Shown piece by piece: positions 1-11,013 of a DNA stretch of 64,000 nucleotides (position 1 is its first letter; each line of letters opens with the position of its first letter). Source of the DNA: Monilinia fructicola (Eukaryota; Ascomycota; Leotiomycetes; Helotiales; Sclerotiniaceae); NCBI GenBank assembly GCA_008692225.1, contig VICG01000010.1:310001-374000 (forward strand), given 5' to 3'. Both the position numbers and the translations under genes were made by a program. The notes beneath the pieces were generated by a model. That model made no database searches, was not told the DNA's origin, and worked only from the letters and a program-made list of their open reading frames with translations.

Positions 1-178
1 GATCAAGAGGAAATAGAACGCCCGCCAATAGGAAACCCATCCATGCTTTACGCAGCCACCAGGTCCTAGCGGTATCATAAGGAGCTTTTGTGAAATCAGA
101 ACTTTGACGCGAACTCCTTGGACTGTCGTAAGTGCTGGGTTGAGCCTGTTTAATATCCTGTTTCTGTTCTTCATCTGG
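1..178 (-). other. Open frame continuing past the DnaJ stop codon, runs off window
   Basis: Directly downstream of the TGA at 179-181 the same reading frame stays open for 59 codons to the window edge. The translation looks protein-like: a charged Gln/Ser-rich stretch, then a Trp-Trp followed by a hydrophobic run (motif KAWMGFLLAGVLF) like the start of a membrane helix. There is no ATG before the hydrophobic part. It could be part of a neighbouring gene, a readthrough extension, or chance. The window ends before this can be decided. Confidence 0.25.
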
Positions 179-2429
179 TCACTGAAATGAAAATCCACCG
201 GGGAAGCCTTGAGGGGCCCCTCGAGTGCGGCCTCCCTGAGGCATACCTCCCCCAAAACTATGGAAACCACCCCCACCTCCACGGCCACCACCCATGCCAC
301 CACCCATCTGGGCTCCAAACATCTGCATGAGGATTTCTATTGGGGGTGTTAGCGATTTGATGTTGAGATGCCGAGGATTGAGACTAACCTGGATCAATGT
401 TTCATGCCTCCTCCACCTCCCATGCCACCTCCAAAGCCATCCATTGGATCTTCCAGATCGACGCCACTGTCATATCGTGCACGTTTCCTGTTGTGTGTTA
501 GATTGGGCAGGCAGTGACACATGAGAGAACAAACTTACTCGGAATCGCTCAAAGTTTCATAAGCTTCTCCAATGTCCTTGAATCGCTCCTCAGCATGTGG
601 ATCATCCCTATTCTTATCTGGATGATGGATGATGGCAGCTTTTCTGTAGGCCTTCTTGATCTGGTTATCGTCGGCATCCTTCTCCACGCCAAGAATCTTG
701 TAGTAGTCCTTTCTCTTGCTCTTCTTCAATTCCAACTCAGCTCGTCGCACCTCCTTGGCAATACCAGCATCCTGTGGCTCTTGTTCTTGCAACTGCTTGA
801 GTTCACGGACGGCATCCTCCCACTGGCCCGACTCGCCAAGAGCGGTGGCCTTGGTCTTCTTGGCCTTGGTGTATGAAGGGTCAAGTTGAAGAGCTTGGTC
901 GCAATCCTCAATGGCAGCCGCATAATCCTTGAGGCGAGACTTGCACAAAGCACGATTCTGAAGTAACTTGGAGTTTGTTCCTCGGTTTGTAGGGTCGAGT
1001 TTGAGGGCCTCACTGTACTTTGCAATGGCCTCTGGGTATCGCCCAGCCTTGAACTCTGCATTTCCTTCGGTTTTGAGCTGATCAACCTTCCTGACCAACT
1101 TCAAATACTTGACTGCGTCTCTATAATCAGGATCGCAGGTCAACGCTTGTCTGAAATGCTGGATAGCCTTTTCATTTTCACCTTGAGAGTACAAAGCTCT
1201 GCCCCTCAAGACAAGCGCCTCAGGATCCTGGCTATTGCTGCGCAGTAGAGACATGGCGACATTTTGTGCGTCTCCCAAAGCGTTGACGTTACCCATCTTC
1301 AAATAAGCCTCACCACGCATCAACTGCCATTTGCGTGGCTTGGGGACACCCATACCAAGCAATCTTTCTGCCTGCTCGATGGAGTGTATCGCCATTGATC
1401 CAGTTCCGTTCCTAAGGGCGTCTGCGGCGGAAGCAAGGTGTTGCAACATGGCCTTGGCGGGTGCCATATCTTTCGCCGATGGAGGTGGTTGAATGCGGCC
1501 AAAGGTATCCATAGCCTCTTGTGGCAGTCCCATGCTGATATAGATTCGAGCTAATCGGAGAAGCACTTTGTGGTTGTTAGGATCCAGTTGATCAGCTCGC
1601 TTAGAATCTTCCAAGGCCTGGTAATACTGGCCAGCAGCCATGTACGCAGCAGCACGGTTGTTGATATATGTGGATGATGATGGCATCGCTTCGACGGCTA
1701 CAAATAGTATATAAATCAGCGGTTGTCACTTGTTATTAAAGTCCTTCGAAGGCACGAACCCTTGGTGTATTCTTCAATGGCCTTCTTGTACTGCTTAGCC
1801 TTGTAGTATCTGTTTCCAGAATCTTTGAATGCTTCTGCTTCTTCTGGCGTTGGTGGCGCTACAGCTTGAGGACTCGTTGGATTGGATTTGTGAGCTGGTG
1901 GGGGAGGAGGTGGTCCATCTCCATCGACTGGTACATTCTGTCCGTTGGTGGCACTTGGTTGCGGTGCAGGCTTAGGAGCAGACTTTGAAGCCGACTTGGG
2001 CACAGGCTCCGTGGGTTTTGACGTGTTTGGCTGAGGGTTTGATTGTGAGGATGGTGCAGGTGGTGGGGAAGGATTGCGAGCGCTCGCAGTAGCCTCGACA
2101 TCAATATCCATAGGTTCCGACATCCTGACCTGAGTTGATAATCTGCGCAATTGTTCGGGGGGAAGATTTAAAGGATGAGTCGTGTTTGGATCGAAAGAAT
2201 TTCGCGACGGATAAGCACCCGATTTTGTGCGAATGCGGCTGGATTTGGTTGACCCCGATTGTTGCTTGTCTTCCGATTTAATATTTTCTTCTTCTCTACT
2301 TTTGCTCGATCTTGAGTAAGATTTCTTTAGTGGAGATTTGGACCGAGGCGAATCAGTTTGCAGCCCCTCCTCGTTTTCTGACGTTTTCTTCGGTTTTCTT
2401 GGTTGTTTCGAGAAGAGGTTAAAGGACAT
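179..2429 (-). CDS. TPR and DnaJ-domain co-chaperone (DNAJC7/TPR2 type)
   Basis: Probable Hsp70/Hsp90 co-chaperone of the cytosol, about 694 residues in four exons with introns 1698-1759, 488-538 and 337-388. Residues 1-190 are a Ser/Pro/Lys-rich disordered tail. TPR motifs follow up to about residue 540 (first one [19 protein letters not shown]). A J domain comes next ([15 protein letters not shown], with the catalytic HPD in IIHHPDKN), then a Gly-rich tail. TPR arrays bind the EEVD ends of Hsp70/Hsp90 and the HPD loop stimulates Hsp70 ATPase; this is family knowledge. The start MSFNLF at 2429 was chosen; the frame is also open to an ATG at 2510. In exon 3 an extra A near 399-402 (AAAC) would end the protein at TGA 394-396. 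Removing it joins to IDPEILMQ across the last intron, which fits the Gly-rich J-protein tail. Confidence 0.88.
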
Positions 2430-3260
2430 TGAGAATAGATAATAATTCCCACTGGGATGACCGTTGGTGCGTGTAGCCGGACTGGCGAGCGGTTGTGTGG
2501 TTGGACACACTGAAAATATAACAGTGGTTGTAGATGGCTTATAGTGACAACCGCCCTGTTGTGGTGGTGAATATAAGTTTTTTTTTTCTTCTTCTCTTCA
2601 ATCAACTAGAATCTGATGGAACCTCTTAGAAATATATTTTAATATGAGCGACCAACTTCTTGCGACACCATAACCAACTCGATCCGATTTGGATTCGAAA
2701 TTAAGGAAAGAAGGAGATATATGGAAGATATAGAGAAAAACAAGAGAAAATAAGGTAAAACGACGTAAAACAGGGTAAAATCCCATATAATCCCATACGA
2801 TAGATAGATGGATCGCTAATGAGTAGAGCCCGAGGAAGAGAGAGGGGGAAATTGGATTATTTAAGGAAATGGAAAGAATTTATTTACTTTTTTCTCTTTT
2901 CTCTGCTTTTGGTATTTTGTCTTTGATTGCTGTGTTTTTGCGATGTTTATTCTTCTCTCTCCCAATGAAGGTAGCAATGCTGTTTCTTGCTCTTGCTCCT
3001 TCTTGCTCTTGCTCTTGCTCTTGCCCTCTTTCTCTTTCTCTTTCTCTTTCTTATCTTTTATCCTTATGATATGATTAGCCAGCCTTTTTCTCTCTCTTGC
3101 GTATGTGAGTGGTCCTTCTTTTAATATATCTGATTGATTTCGAGCAAACAATTAATTAATATTCGATCAAATGCAAAGTCGGGTCTTTGATATATGGTTC
3201 ATTAATGGAAAAAGGAGTATATGAAGAGTGAAGCAAGAGTGAGAGAGTATGTATTTGTGT

Positions 3261-3384
3261 GAGTGAGTGAGTGAGTGAGTGAGTGAGAGAATGTGTGTGT
3301 ATATGTAAGTGTAAGTGTAAGTGTAAGTGTATGTGTATGTGTATGTGTATTGGATATGTATATGTATGTGTATGTATGTGAATG
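3261..3384. repeat. Compound microsatellite (GAGT)n then (GTAAGT/GTATGT)n
   Basis: GAGT is repeated seven times, followed by a run of GTAAGT units grading into GTATGT. It creates spurious His/Thr/Tyr-rich frames on the minus strand. Confidence 0.9.
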
Positions 3385-3950
3385 CGTGAGTTAAGTGAGC
3401 GAGAAATAGAGTGATATGGAGAGGAGCGCAACAGACAAGGGATATGGATATGGATGGATATGAATATTCCAAGATGAAGAAGTTGATCGAGATTGGAAAT
3501 GAAGATGGGGGGATGGGCAGATATATGAGGGAGGGAGGGGAGGGGATGGGATGGATATGATGGAATCGCTGGACGCCCGCGATGAAGATAAATACAATTG
3601 CAACCCTTTTGGATATTTCATAAAATGCCTCGTAGGGAGAATCGAATCTGATAAATTTGATAGGAAGATAAAAGTAAGTGAGTACTCGACTACTCGACTG
3701 CTCGTCTACTCGTCTACTAGGCATATGATAATTAATATCTATAATTGATTGATTGGTTTTGTATAATATAATACACCTGGGCAGTAGATAATATCGATAT
3801 CCTTCATTGAATCCAATCATATCAAACCATATCAACCTTGGAAATACTAGTAGATCCATGGATCATCAAAAGTTGTTTATCATCTACAATTGTTTCTCAT
3901 TAACCTATTGCCTCTTATGTACATTATCTCTTTCCTATCTTTCATCCTTC

Positions 3951-3987
3951 CATTCATTCATTCATTCATTCATTCATTCATTCATTC
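3951..3987. repeat. (CATT)n microsatellite
   Basis: A nearly uninterrupted tetranucleotide run of about nine CATT units, followed by CTTCCTT repeats. Confidence 0.9.
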
Positions 3988-4150
3988 TTCCTTCTTCCTT
4001 CTTCCTTCTTTTACTTGCAATGATATCTATCTAGATCCGTTTCTCATTTTTGGCAGGCCATCACCTTCCAATACATTTTTTGTGGCCCCTGGGGAGCTCT
4101 TCAATCTATTCGTCCGTGCTACTTTCCCTTCTACTAGGTACCTGGTAGGT

Positions 4151-4187
4151 ATGGATATGGATATGGATATGGATATGGATATGGATG
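4151..4187. repeat. (ATGGAT)n microsatellite
   Basis: A hexanucleotide run of about six ATGGAT units, which explains the Met-Asp repeat seen in a spurious frame. Confidence 0.9.
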
Positions 4188-4252
4188 GTGGATGGTGGAT
4201 GATAGGTACCTAATACCTACCTAGTACTTACGGATTTACTAACGGTAACCGT

Positions 4253-4254
<2 letters not shown>

Positions 4255-4285
<31 letters not shown>

Positions 4286-4317
4286 TGGACAGACGGACAG
4301 ACGGACAGACGAACAGA
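4255..4317. repeat. (ACAG)n microsatellite with degenerate tail
   Basis: A pure GACA/ACAG run followed by ACGGACAG variants. Confidence 0.9.
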
Positions 4318-4906
4318 CTATTTACTGTATTGAGCATATACGGAACGAAAGTAAACTTTCTGCTGGCCGCTGTGCTGCTGTGTCCGAATATCCATCCAAC
4401 CCTTCATCCATCCATCCATCCATTCATTCATTGATCCCCATTCTCTTTTAGACCGTTGCTCAGCCATCCATCAATGTTAATTCTCTGAGAGCTCCAGCTC
4501 AAGGAAAACAAACGGTCTGGGGTTACATTGTACTTGCATTTTGGCTGCATTTGTTTACATTTCCCTCCCAATGACATCGCAAGCTTACCTGTCGGAGGGG
4601 AGTATTGCATGGCCTGTTTCTAGAAGCTTCGCATGCTGGTGTGACCTGCGTATATCTAATAAACAGCACGTTTTTGGCGTCAAGTACCGACAGCGGTGTC
4701 CGTCCGACGGCAAGGTAGATACTGAGCATCTTATGCACTCTGTAAAGTCAATGTGAGGTAAGGTTTTCGTAATTACAGTAGAACTACCTATCACGCTTCG
4801 TCCTAAGTGGAGTGTGATGTGATAATGGGAATGGCTTGTGAACAGCTGAAGGAGAAGACTATTGATAATTATGTAGCTTCTTATTATTTATGTACTCTGC
4901 ACTCTG

Positions 4907-4949
4907 CACTCTGGAGTCTGTACACTGTACTTGTACAGACTCCAGAGTG
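4907..4949. repeat. Perfect 17-bp inverted repeat, 9-nt loop
   Basis: Arms 4907-4923 (CACTCTGGAGTCTGTAC) and 4933-4949 are exact reverse complements around a 9-nt spacer that itself holds GTAC symmetry. The location is intergenic. It could be a hairpin or the remnant of a small transposon; no coding role is seen. Confidence 0.85.
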
Positions 4950-5080
4950 TGTAGGTAACTTTCCTGTCGTCTACCAAGGACCTAGGTAGGTGGGGAGCTC
5001 TAATAGGTTACTGCTCGAGTAGATACGTACAGAGTACTTTCCTCTTTGGATTATACTTTCACATCCCCTTCCCGAGGTCA

Positions 5081-5232
5081 CCTCTTTACCTCTTTACCTC
5101 TTCACCTCTTCACCTCTTTACCTCTTCTTCGCTTCTCTCTTCTTCACCTCTCTTTCACCTCTTCTTCACTTCACCTCCCCTCTTCACCTCCCCTCTTCAC
5201 CTCTCCTTCACCTCTCCTTCACCTCTTCTTCG
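5081..5232. repeat. CACCTCTT pyrimidine minisatellite
   Basis: About 150 bp of CACCTCTT/CACCTCCC units, a strongly strand-asymmetric polypyrimidine tract. Confidence 0.85.
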
Positions 5233-5477
5233 CTGAAAACTCTATCCTTTTCCACGAGTGCATCTGTGCGAACACCACCAGTACTGTATTATACAATAAA
5301 ACCAAGTCCCCAGCCCCCAACATTCGCATACCCCTTCATCTTCCACCTCCACCCAATCAATATCCAATCATTGGATTATCCGATGGCGGAGTATCCATTT
5401 TTACACCTATCTCAGCCTTGCTACTTTTATCCAGACCTGGTTCATCTATAATCAATTCGGGTTATCCGGAGTTGTCA

Positions 5478-5514
5478 TACAGTACAGTACAGCACAGTGC
5501 TGTACTGTACTGTA
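5478..5514. repeat. Perfect 18-bp palindrome built from GTACA units
   Basis: Arms 5478-5495 (TACAGTACAGTACAGCAC) and 5497-5514 are exact reverse complements with a single-base centre. Similar TACAGTA strings occur across the window. Confidence 0.85.
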
Positions 5515-5599
5515 CCAGTCATAATTCGGCAGTCTTCCGAGGCGGGAACCAAAATTACCCTCAAGGATTCGGGACGTTAAGAATACGCCGCCGAGTCAC

Positions 5600-5636
5600 A
5601 TCATCATCATAATCATCATCATCATCATCATCATCA
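5600..5636. repeat. (ATC)n microsatellite
   Basis: A trinucleotide run with one TAA interruption; it is the source of poly-Asp and poly-Met frames on the minus strand. Confidence 0.9.
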
Positions 5637-6732
5637 CGACCCAAGAAAATAAAAATAAACATGAAAGAAAAACGGTCGGTTGATAAGAAAGATTGAAATG
5701 AATTGATCCTGTTCCAAAGTCTAAATCTCGTTTGTTGAAATCTGAAACGTGACTGAAGTTTGGTCGAAGGGGGGTAACGCTTTGGGCTCCATTCCCATTG
5801 GTGAACCCGCTCGGCATTCACGACAGATGTGACGATACACGCGCCCAATCCTGTGATTCCTTGGAAGCAACCTGGGAAGTGATGAGCGACAGCATCATCC
5901 ATCCATTTGATCGACAGGGCCTCTTTCAATTCGCAAATTTGGAGGACAGAAAAATGATGATGTCGCCCTCACTTCTCCTTCGGCTCGTCTTTTGAGAGAG
6001 CTCGTGGGAATGGTAACTTTGGTACATAGGTAAGTAATGTGGCGATTTCGCCGGATACGATACCGATAGCATGGAAGTATCCATTTTCATGCAATGAGAG
6101 GCTCCACGGCGGAAGCCAGAGTCACGCATTGAAGATCACGCCTGGAGGTTGCAGTCGATTAGAAATTGGTATGGTAGGTAAGAGATCTGGCTGGATAAGA
6201 TGCAATCTAATGTAACCTTGGGTTCGGTTAGGAACGTCGGCCTGAATTATGGGATGAGAGGCTCCTTGACATGAGATTATTGGATATGATGAGGAACCGA
6301 TGCGGGGCCCCATGTCTTTCATATGATTAGAGACTTCTTGCCCGAATAGAATTCTTTTGGGTTAGATATTATTTAAATGTTCATTTGCGGATCCAAATTG
6401 AGCTCATCTGGGCAGTTGATGCATATATCATCACATCTACGGGATTAGGTTGTTGAAATCATATCCATGGATCCTTTTGAGAGTCTTTATTCGGGTTCGT
6501 TGAAAAAGAAAAAGAAGACAAAAACACGCACATGACATGGAACCTCACATTTCATAAATCTTCATTATATGCATCATCAATAGTAACATTTATTTGATCT
6601 CGGTATCTTATTCTCATAACAGATCTTCTAGTTTCATACTAGAATGGGGTATTTTCCACCCATATGCAACCTTAAAATTCAGAACGCCACTGAAAAAAAA
6701 ATCGGTCTCATTGCCTTTCTTCCGTCCTAAAC

Positions 6733-9700
6733 TCAAGCGATATCGACGTTTGGCCTGAAATTACATCTGCACTTGCACTCCGCGACCGGACACTCCACGT
6801 GTCTATTAAACCAAGCGACCGCGTGATCCATATGAGCGGCATGTTTGCATTTCATGCAGAAAGTCAATTTGATTGCCCATTCTCTTCACCATTGGATCAT
6901 CCGAGAGTTCGGGCCGATCTGATTTAGGCGCAACCGCAAATCTCAAGACAGATTGCACAGCGAGGGAGATGCGAGCCGCAGCGAGGACAGCTGAGGCCGG
7001 CATTGATACCGCTAGACATCAGAGGATTGCGCTCATCAGTGGTAGAAGAAGGACCTGCGGATGAATTGGGAGGTACGGGAGCGCCGCCAGTTGCATTATG
7101 ACGGTCGTTTTGCGGAACGGGTATCGCAATAGAGACAGCGAACAGTGACTTGGCGCGTGGGGGGTTTGAGAACGGGAACACCGTCTCGTTGGCGAGACTT
7201 CTTCGCTGTGCCTTGGTCAAATTGGACACGTAGGATGAACTGCTGGTGGCGGTTCAAATAAGCTTGATACTCTCGACGCCAAGCATCGCAGCGGATATCG
7301 GCGAGGTAACGAGGGTAGCAGAAAGACATTATTAGGATAGCGGTTTGATAATCAAAGAACTTTGCGACGTATTTTGCAAGGATATCGACCATATAGTTGG
7401 TGATTCCGGCAAGTACAATACCTTCGATATCTCCATGTTTGATAGCTTCTTCCATTTCCTTGTCAAGCCACTCTGTAAGTTGGAGGTCACTAAGGTATCT
7501 TAAAGCCACTCCCGCACGGTACCTCAATGGAAGAGATGCATCATTTGCGATGACTTCCCAATCCCGAGTTGTGACATAGCCAATATAGCACGTAGATAGG
7601 GATCTCCAGACATATGGGGTTGATCCTGGAGTGTCTTGTCCCAGTTGGAGAGATCGACGTTGGAGGGACTCTTGGTAGTAACGTCGAGTGCTACAGCAAC
7701 AAACACCAGCTCCTTGCCTCCACGTCGGAGAATATCGACCGCATGTTCAGGTTCTCCCTCAAAAAGTGCCCGTGCAGCTGCTTTTGGTATATTCTCCTCT
7801 TTCTTCTAGACGCGCAAGAATCTCTTTAAGTTCTGCTGCAGGTTTTGCAAAGCCGCATTGAGCAAGGCATAATTGTCGGTGTTGTGGTTTCATGGTTGGT
7901 ACACCGGTATATTCTTCGTAGCCGACGCGTTTGTTGATGACGGCAATGAGTCGTTCCCACTGTGTGCGGTCTGGGACAATGATGCTGTCGACGAGTCTTG
8001 ATTCGGCCTTTCCACCAAGATCATTGTTCCATAAAGTATAAACTCCCAAGTAGCTAAGGTCAAGGGTTGAAGATAGCATACCGTTATCCTTGGCAGCTTT
8101 CTCGGCGACTAGATATGTCAGCAAGTACCAAAAACAACAAGGGAAAGTAACATACCTGAAATCCAGAACCATACATCTTTGAGCCATGGATCTTCTGTTA
8201 CTACTGATTTGTTTTTATTACAATCAAACAAGTAACCATTGAGAGCACGATGAATGAATAAATTATCGATCAGCATGGCCTCAGCTTTGGAAGTTGGTAT
8301 GCGAGATGCAAGTAATGCCTCGTGCATCTCCCTACTTGAGTAAATATTGGTTGTCGACGAATTCTGAATCTGCATATTGGTCCTATTTGTGAGGTCCATA
8401 GCAGCCAGCTTACTGTTTAAGAAAGCAGTGTCATTGTCATCGCCAAGACCACCTTTCTTAACGAAGGTTTCCGATACTGGGTCATTGACGATCGAAAGCT
8501 GTCGGTCAATAGCTTCTGCAAAAGTTGACTTCGTGAAAGCTGCTCTACGGATCTGACTGCCTGGTATTTCTGTATTAACGTCTGATTTCGGAGCTTCGGG
8601 ACGCTCGAGAGCTTTGTCAAGAGCAGTTGCCAGGGAGCTTTGAATATGTGGGGTATTGTATCCATTTGGTCCAAATACAGGTGTTTGAGATTTCAATTGA
8701 TCTGCGTAAAGGGGACCAAGATTCGCTCTACGCTCATCGGGGTCTGCGAAATCCATCAAAGTATGATATGGGACTTTATCGTGATTGTGTGGTCCTTTCC
8801 AAGGCATAAACTCCATCATCTGGCCACCGGTATTAGGTGGTGTCTGCATGATTTCGAACGATCCAGAAGCTCTCAATGCAACAACACGAGGTTGTAGATC
8901 TGTAGTGCCAAGTGTTAACCAGTCGAAAGAAACAACCCTATCTTCCTGCTTGCGTCCACGATCTGGGTCAAAATATGGGTATTCGAGATCAAATGATTTC
9001 TTGACCTGTAGTAGTTTCTGGGCTTCCTTTGACATCATCTTCGGAACCAGCATCGTAATATTCCTTGTTAATCTTCAAGATTTGAAGTTGGCCTGCATTA
9101 GAGAGAACACCCAAAGTTCCACGCTGCTCTCGGCAGTAGCGCAAGGATTTGATGTATGAGCCTGTTTGTCTGTAGAAATAACCTTCTTTAATTGGAGCGC
9201 AGCGCCCCAGGCATATCCATCATTGTCGAAAGCGTCCAGGTACATTGGAGAGGCAGTGGCTCGAGTGCTGGCACGACGGTCCCAGACCATAAGACCAGGC
9301 TGATCTAAAGAAGAGGATGCAAAGTAGTTGGGATCCGAGTAGTCTATGGTGAGATTGTTGTTGCATTTGGTTTGAAACGTGATTACTCCGCTATTAGGAT
9401 CTGTTTCATGTTAGTATGTGTTGCCAGCGAGGTGCAATCAAACTCACCTCTGAGATCATGAATTCGTACGCAAGAGTTCTTGATACCAATAGCAAGAGTT
9501 TGGGGCTGATCTTCGAAGAATTTAATGCTAGTTACCTGTATATCGTTAGTAGCGCCGCCAAGGATGCTCTTCTTACGTCCACTCACGGTGGCCGACTCAA
9601 ACTTTCTAGGCTCGACCGCATTATTTGGTACTTTCCATCCTGGCTGAGAAGTATCCCAACCAGCTAGACGTTGATTAACATCCCAAATCTGCAGAGATCC

Positions 9701-10778
9701 GTCATTTCTAACCCTTTCGAGACCAATTGCCAGTAATCCAGTAGTGTTAAAAGCGACAGCTTGACAAGCCCTCGGCTGTTTGACGGAAAGAGACAAGACA
9801 GCATTCGAATTGTCATCAACTCGTAGTAATTGAAGTTCGCCGCTAGAAGTACCAACAGCAACCAGTCCTTCGATAACTGGCGACCAGTCGAAAGTGTTTA
9901 AGGAGGGGATATCAATGTAACGAGAAAGGGGTTCATACTCGAAGTTTCCTGGCTGCGCGAAGCCCTTGGCCGCATAGACTTGAAGGATTCGATAGTTCAG
10001 ATTGAAGGCGACAAACTGCGAACGAGCCGAGTTTGGCGACCATCTGATGATCCCCTCGGTCTTATTCATCTTTGCTGGAAAGTGCCAGTCTGGTACTTCA
10101 GTCCAATCTAAGAGCTTAACCTTGTCAACTCTTTGGCTTCTATCAGGCTGGATATATTGCCAAGTTCCTAACTGAGTCTTGCGCCAACCTAGAAAGTAGC
10201 TATCAGCTGATCTGTCTGCAGTCAAGGGATGACTCGGTAGAACTTACTCTCCAAATGTTGAGTTGGAGATAGGACAAGGTTTTGGACGAAACCGAAAAGA
10301 TCTAAAATCGAAAATTGTTTCGTTCACAATTTCATAATTAGCACTATTTAGCTCTGAGTCTGTCTCGAATTTGAAGCCTTGGCAGTCTTCGCTATTCGAG
10401 CTTTCAAGGGGATGATTTGGAGGTTTGATAGATCCAACTTTAAAGTCGTAATCTGCACCAGAAGAAGCAGTGATGAATTTGAGAGACTTGTTGGTTCTAA
10501 CGTTTTTTGGACCAAATGAGTTAGGTCTGGGACTTTGAGCAGCAGACTGCTCTGGGTTGACCGATCTATGAATTAATTGTTAGTTTGAATAGCTCTAGAG
10601 GCCATGCATTGCTTGAAGATTGATTCTGTGAATTTTCTCTCCATTAAGGAAAGAAGAAAATCTGCTCAATCAAAGAAACTGAAATCGATATTTTCAATTT
10701 TTGAATGTGAGTGACAGAAACCATAAAGTAGAGAGGATTAACAGGAAGAAATATCAATACTTACAACTGATCTGCCAT
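6733..10778 (-). CDS. MIOS/Sea4-type SEA (GATOR2) complex subunit, WD40 plus C-terminal zinc domain
   Basis: Likely subunit of the vacuole-associated SEA/GATOR2 complex that conveys amino-acid status to TORC1. About 1,233 residues in five exons; introns 10566-10764, 10200-10247, 9401-9447, 8109-8155. Exon 1 is only 14 nt (MADQ). WD40 blades span roughly residues 110-450 (IIRWSPNSARSQFVAFNLN; LQIWDVNQRL; VRIHDLRG). An alpha-solenoid follows. The last 130 residues are the family's zinc module: CLYC, then CPRCGSHLPRCAICLE, then FCMKCKHAAHMDHAVAWF and CPVAECKCRC. Residues after 9160 need frame changes: missing bases near 9158 and 7585; extra bases near 9018, 7782 (AAAA), 7115 (AAAA), 6945 (GG) and 6862 (TTT). 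With these, exons sum to a whole number of codons and every conserved block is in order, so I treat it as one gene. Decay of the 3' half is the alternative. Confidence 0.85.
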
Positions 10779-11013
10779 ATTGTTTGAATGATCCGTGCTT
10801 CATCGGCCCTATATTATTCCGTTGTTGATGGTAGTGTGGAGAAAACAAGCATGCATGGGTGCTGTGAGTCTAGCTGACTAATCTTATCTCGTGATGTGCG
10901 GCATCCCCTCCTTGATATAAGGTTAGGCAAGCTAAAATAAAATAAATTTGACAAGGCTGAACAACCACAATTATTTCACATCAGCCCAGCTTTTTTATCA
11001 ATTCAACAACATC
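10779..11013. promoter_or_regulatory. Shared 235-bp divergent promoter of the MIOS-like gene and EFG1
   Basis: The two ATGs point away from each other with 235 bp between them, so both 5' UTRs and core promoters must lie here. No strict TATA box is evident; an A/T-rich stretch (AAAATAAAATAAA) lies 70-80 bp upstream of the EFG1 ATG. Confidence 0.6.

Larger units (their letters stand above)
2430..6732. other. Intergenic region, repeat-rich, no supported gene
   Basis: About 4.3 kb separates the 5' end of the DnaJ gene from the 3' end of the MIOS-like gene. Open frames here are low-complexity translations of simple repeats (His/Thr, Ser/Leu, Asp or Met runs) and none looks like a real protein. 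The content is microsatellites and two hairpins, listed separately. The stretch next to 2430-2600 should contain the DnaJ promoter; pyrimidine-rich tracts are visible but no defined element. Confidence 0.6.

Noticed and set aside
5046..5612. 188-codon plus-strand ORF
   Set aside because: It begins in the CACCTCTT minisatellite and continues into a palindrome; leucine/serine repeats only.
6733..9185. Programmed ribosomal frameshifting in the MIOS-like gene
   Set aside because: There are seven shifts at unrelated short homopolymers with no slippery heptamer or pseudoknot pattern; other genes show the same pattern, so sequence error is simpler.
6733..9185. Pseudogene status for the MIOS-like gene
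   Set aside because: All zinc-binding cysteines and conserved blocks are intact and there are no nonsense substitutions, which is unlike decay.
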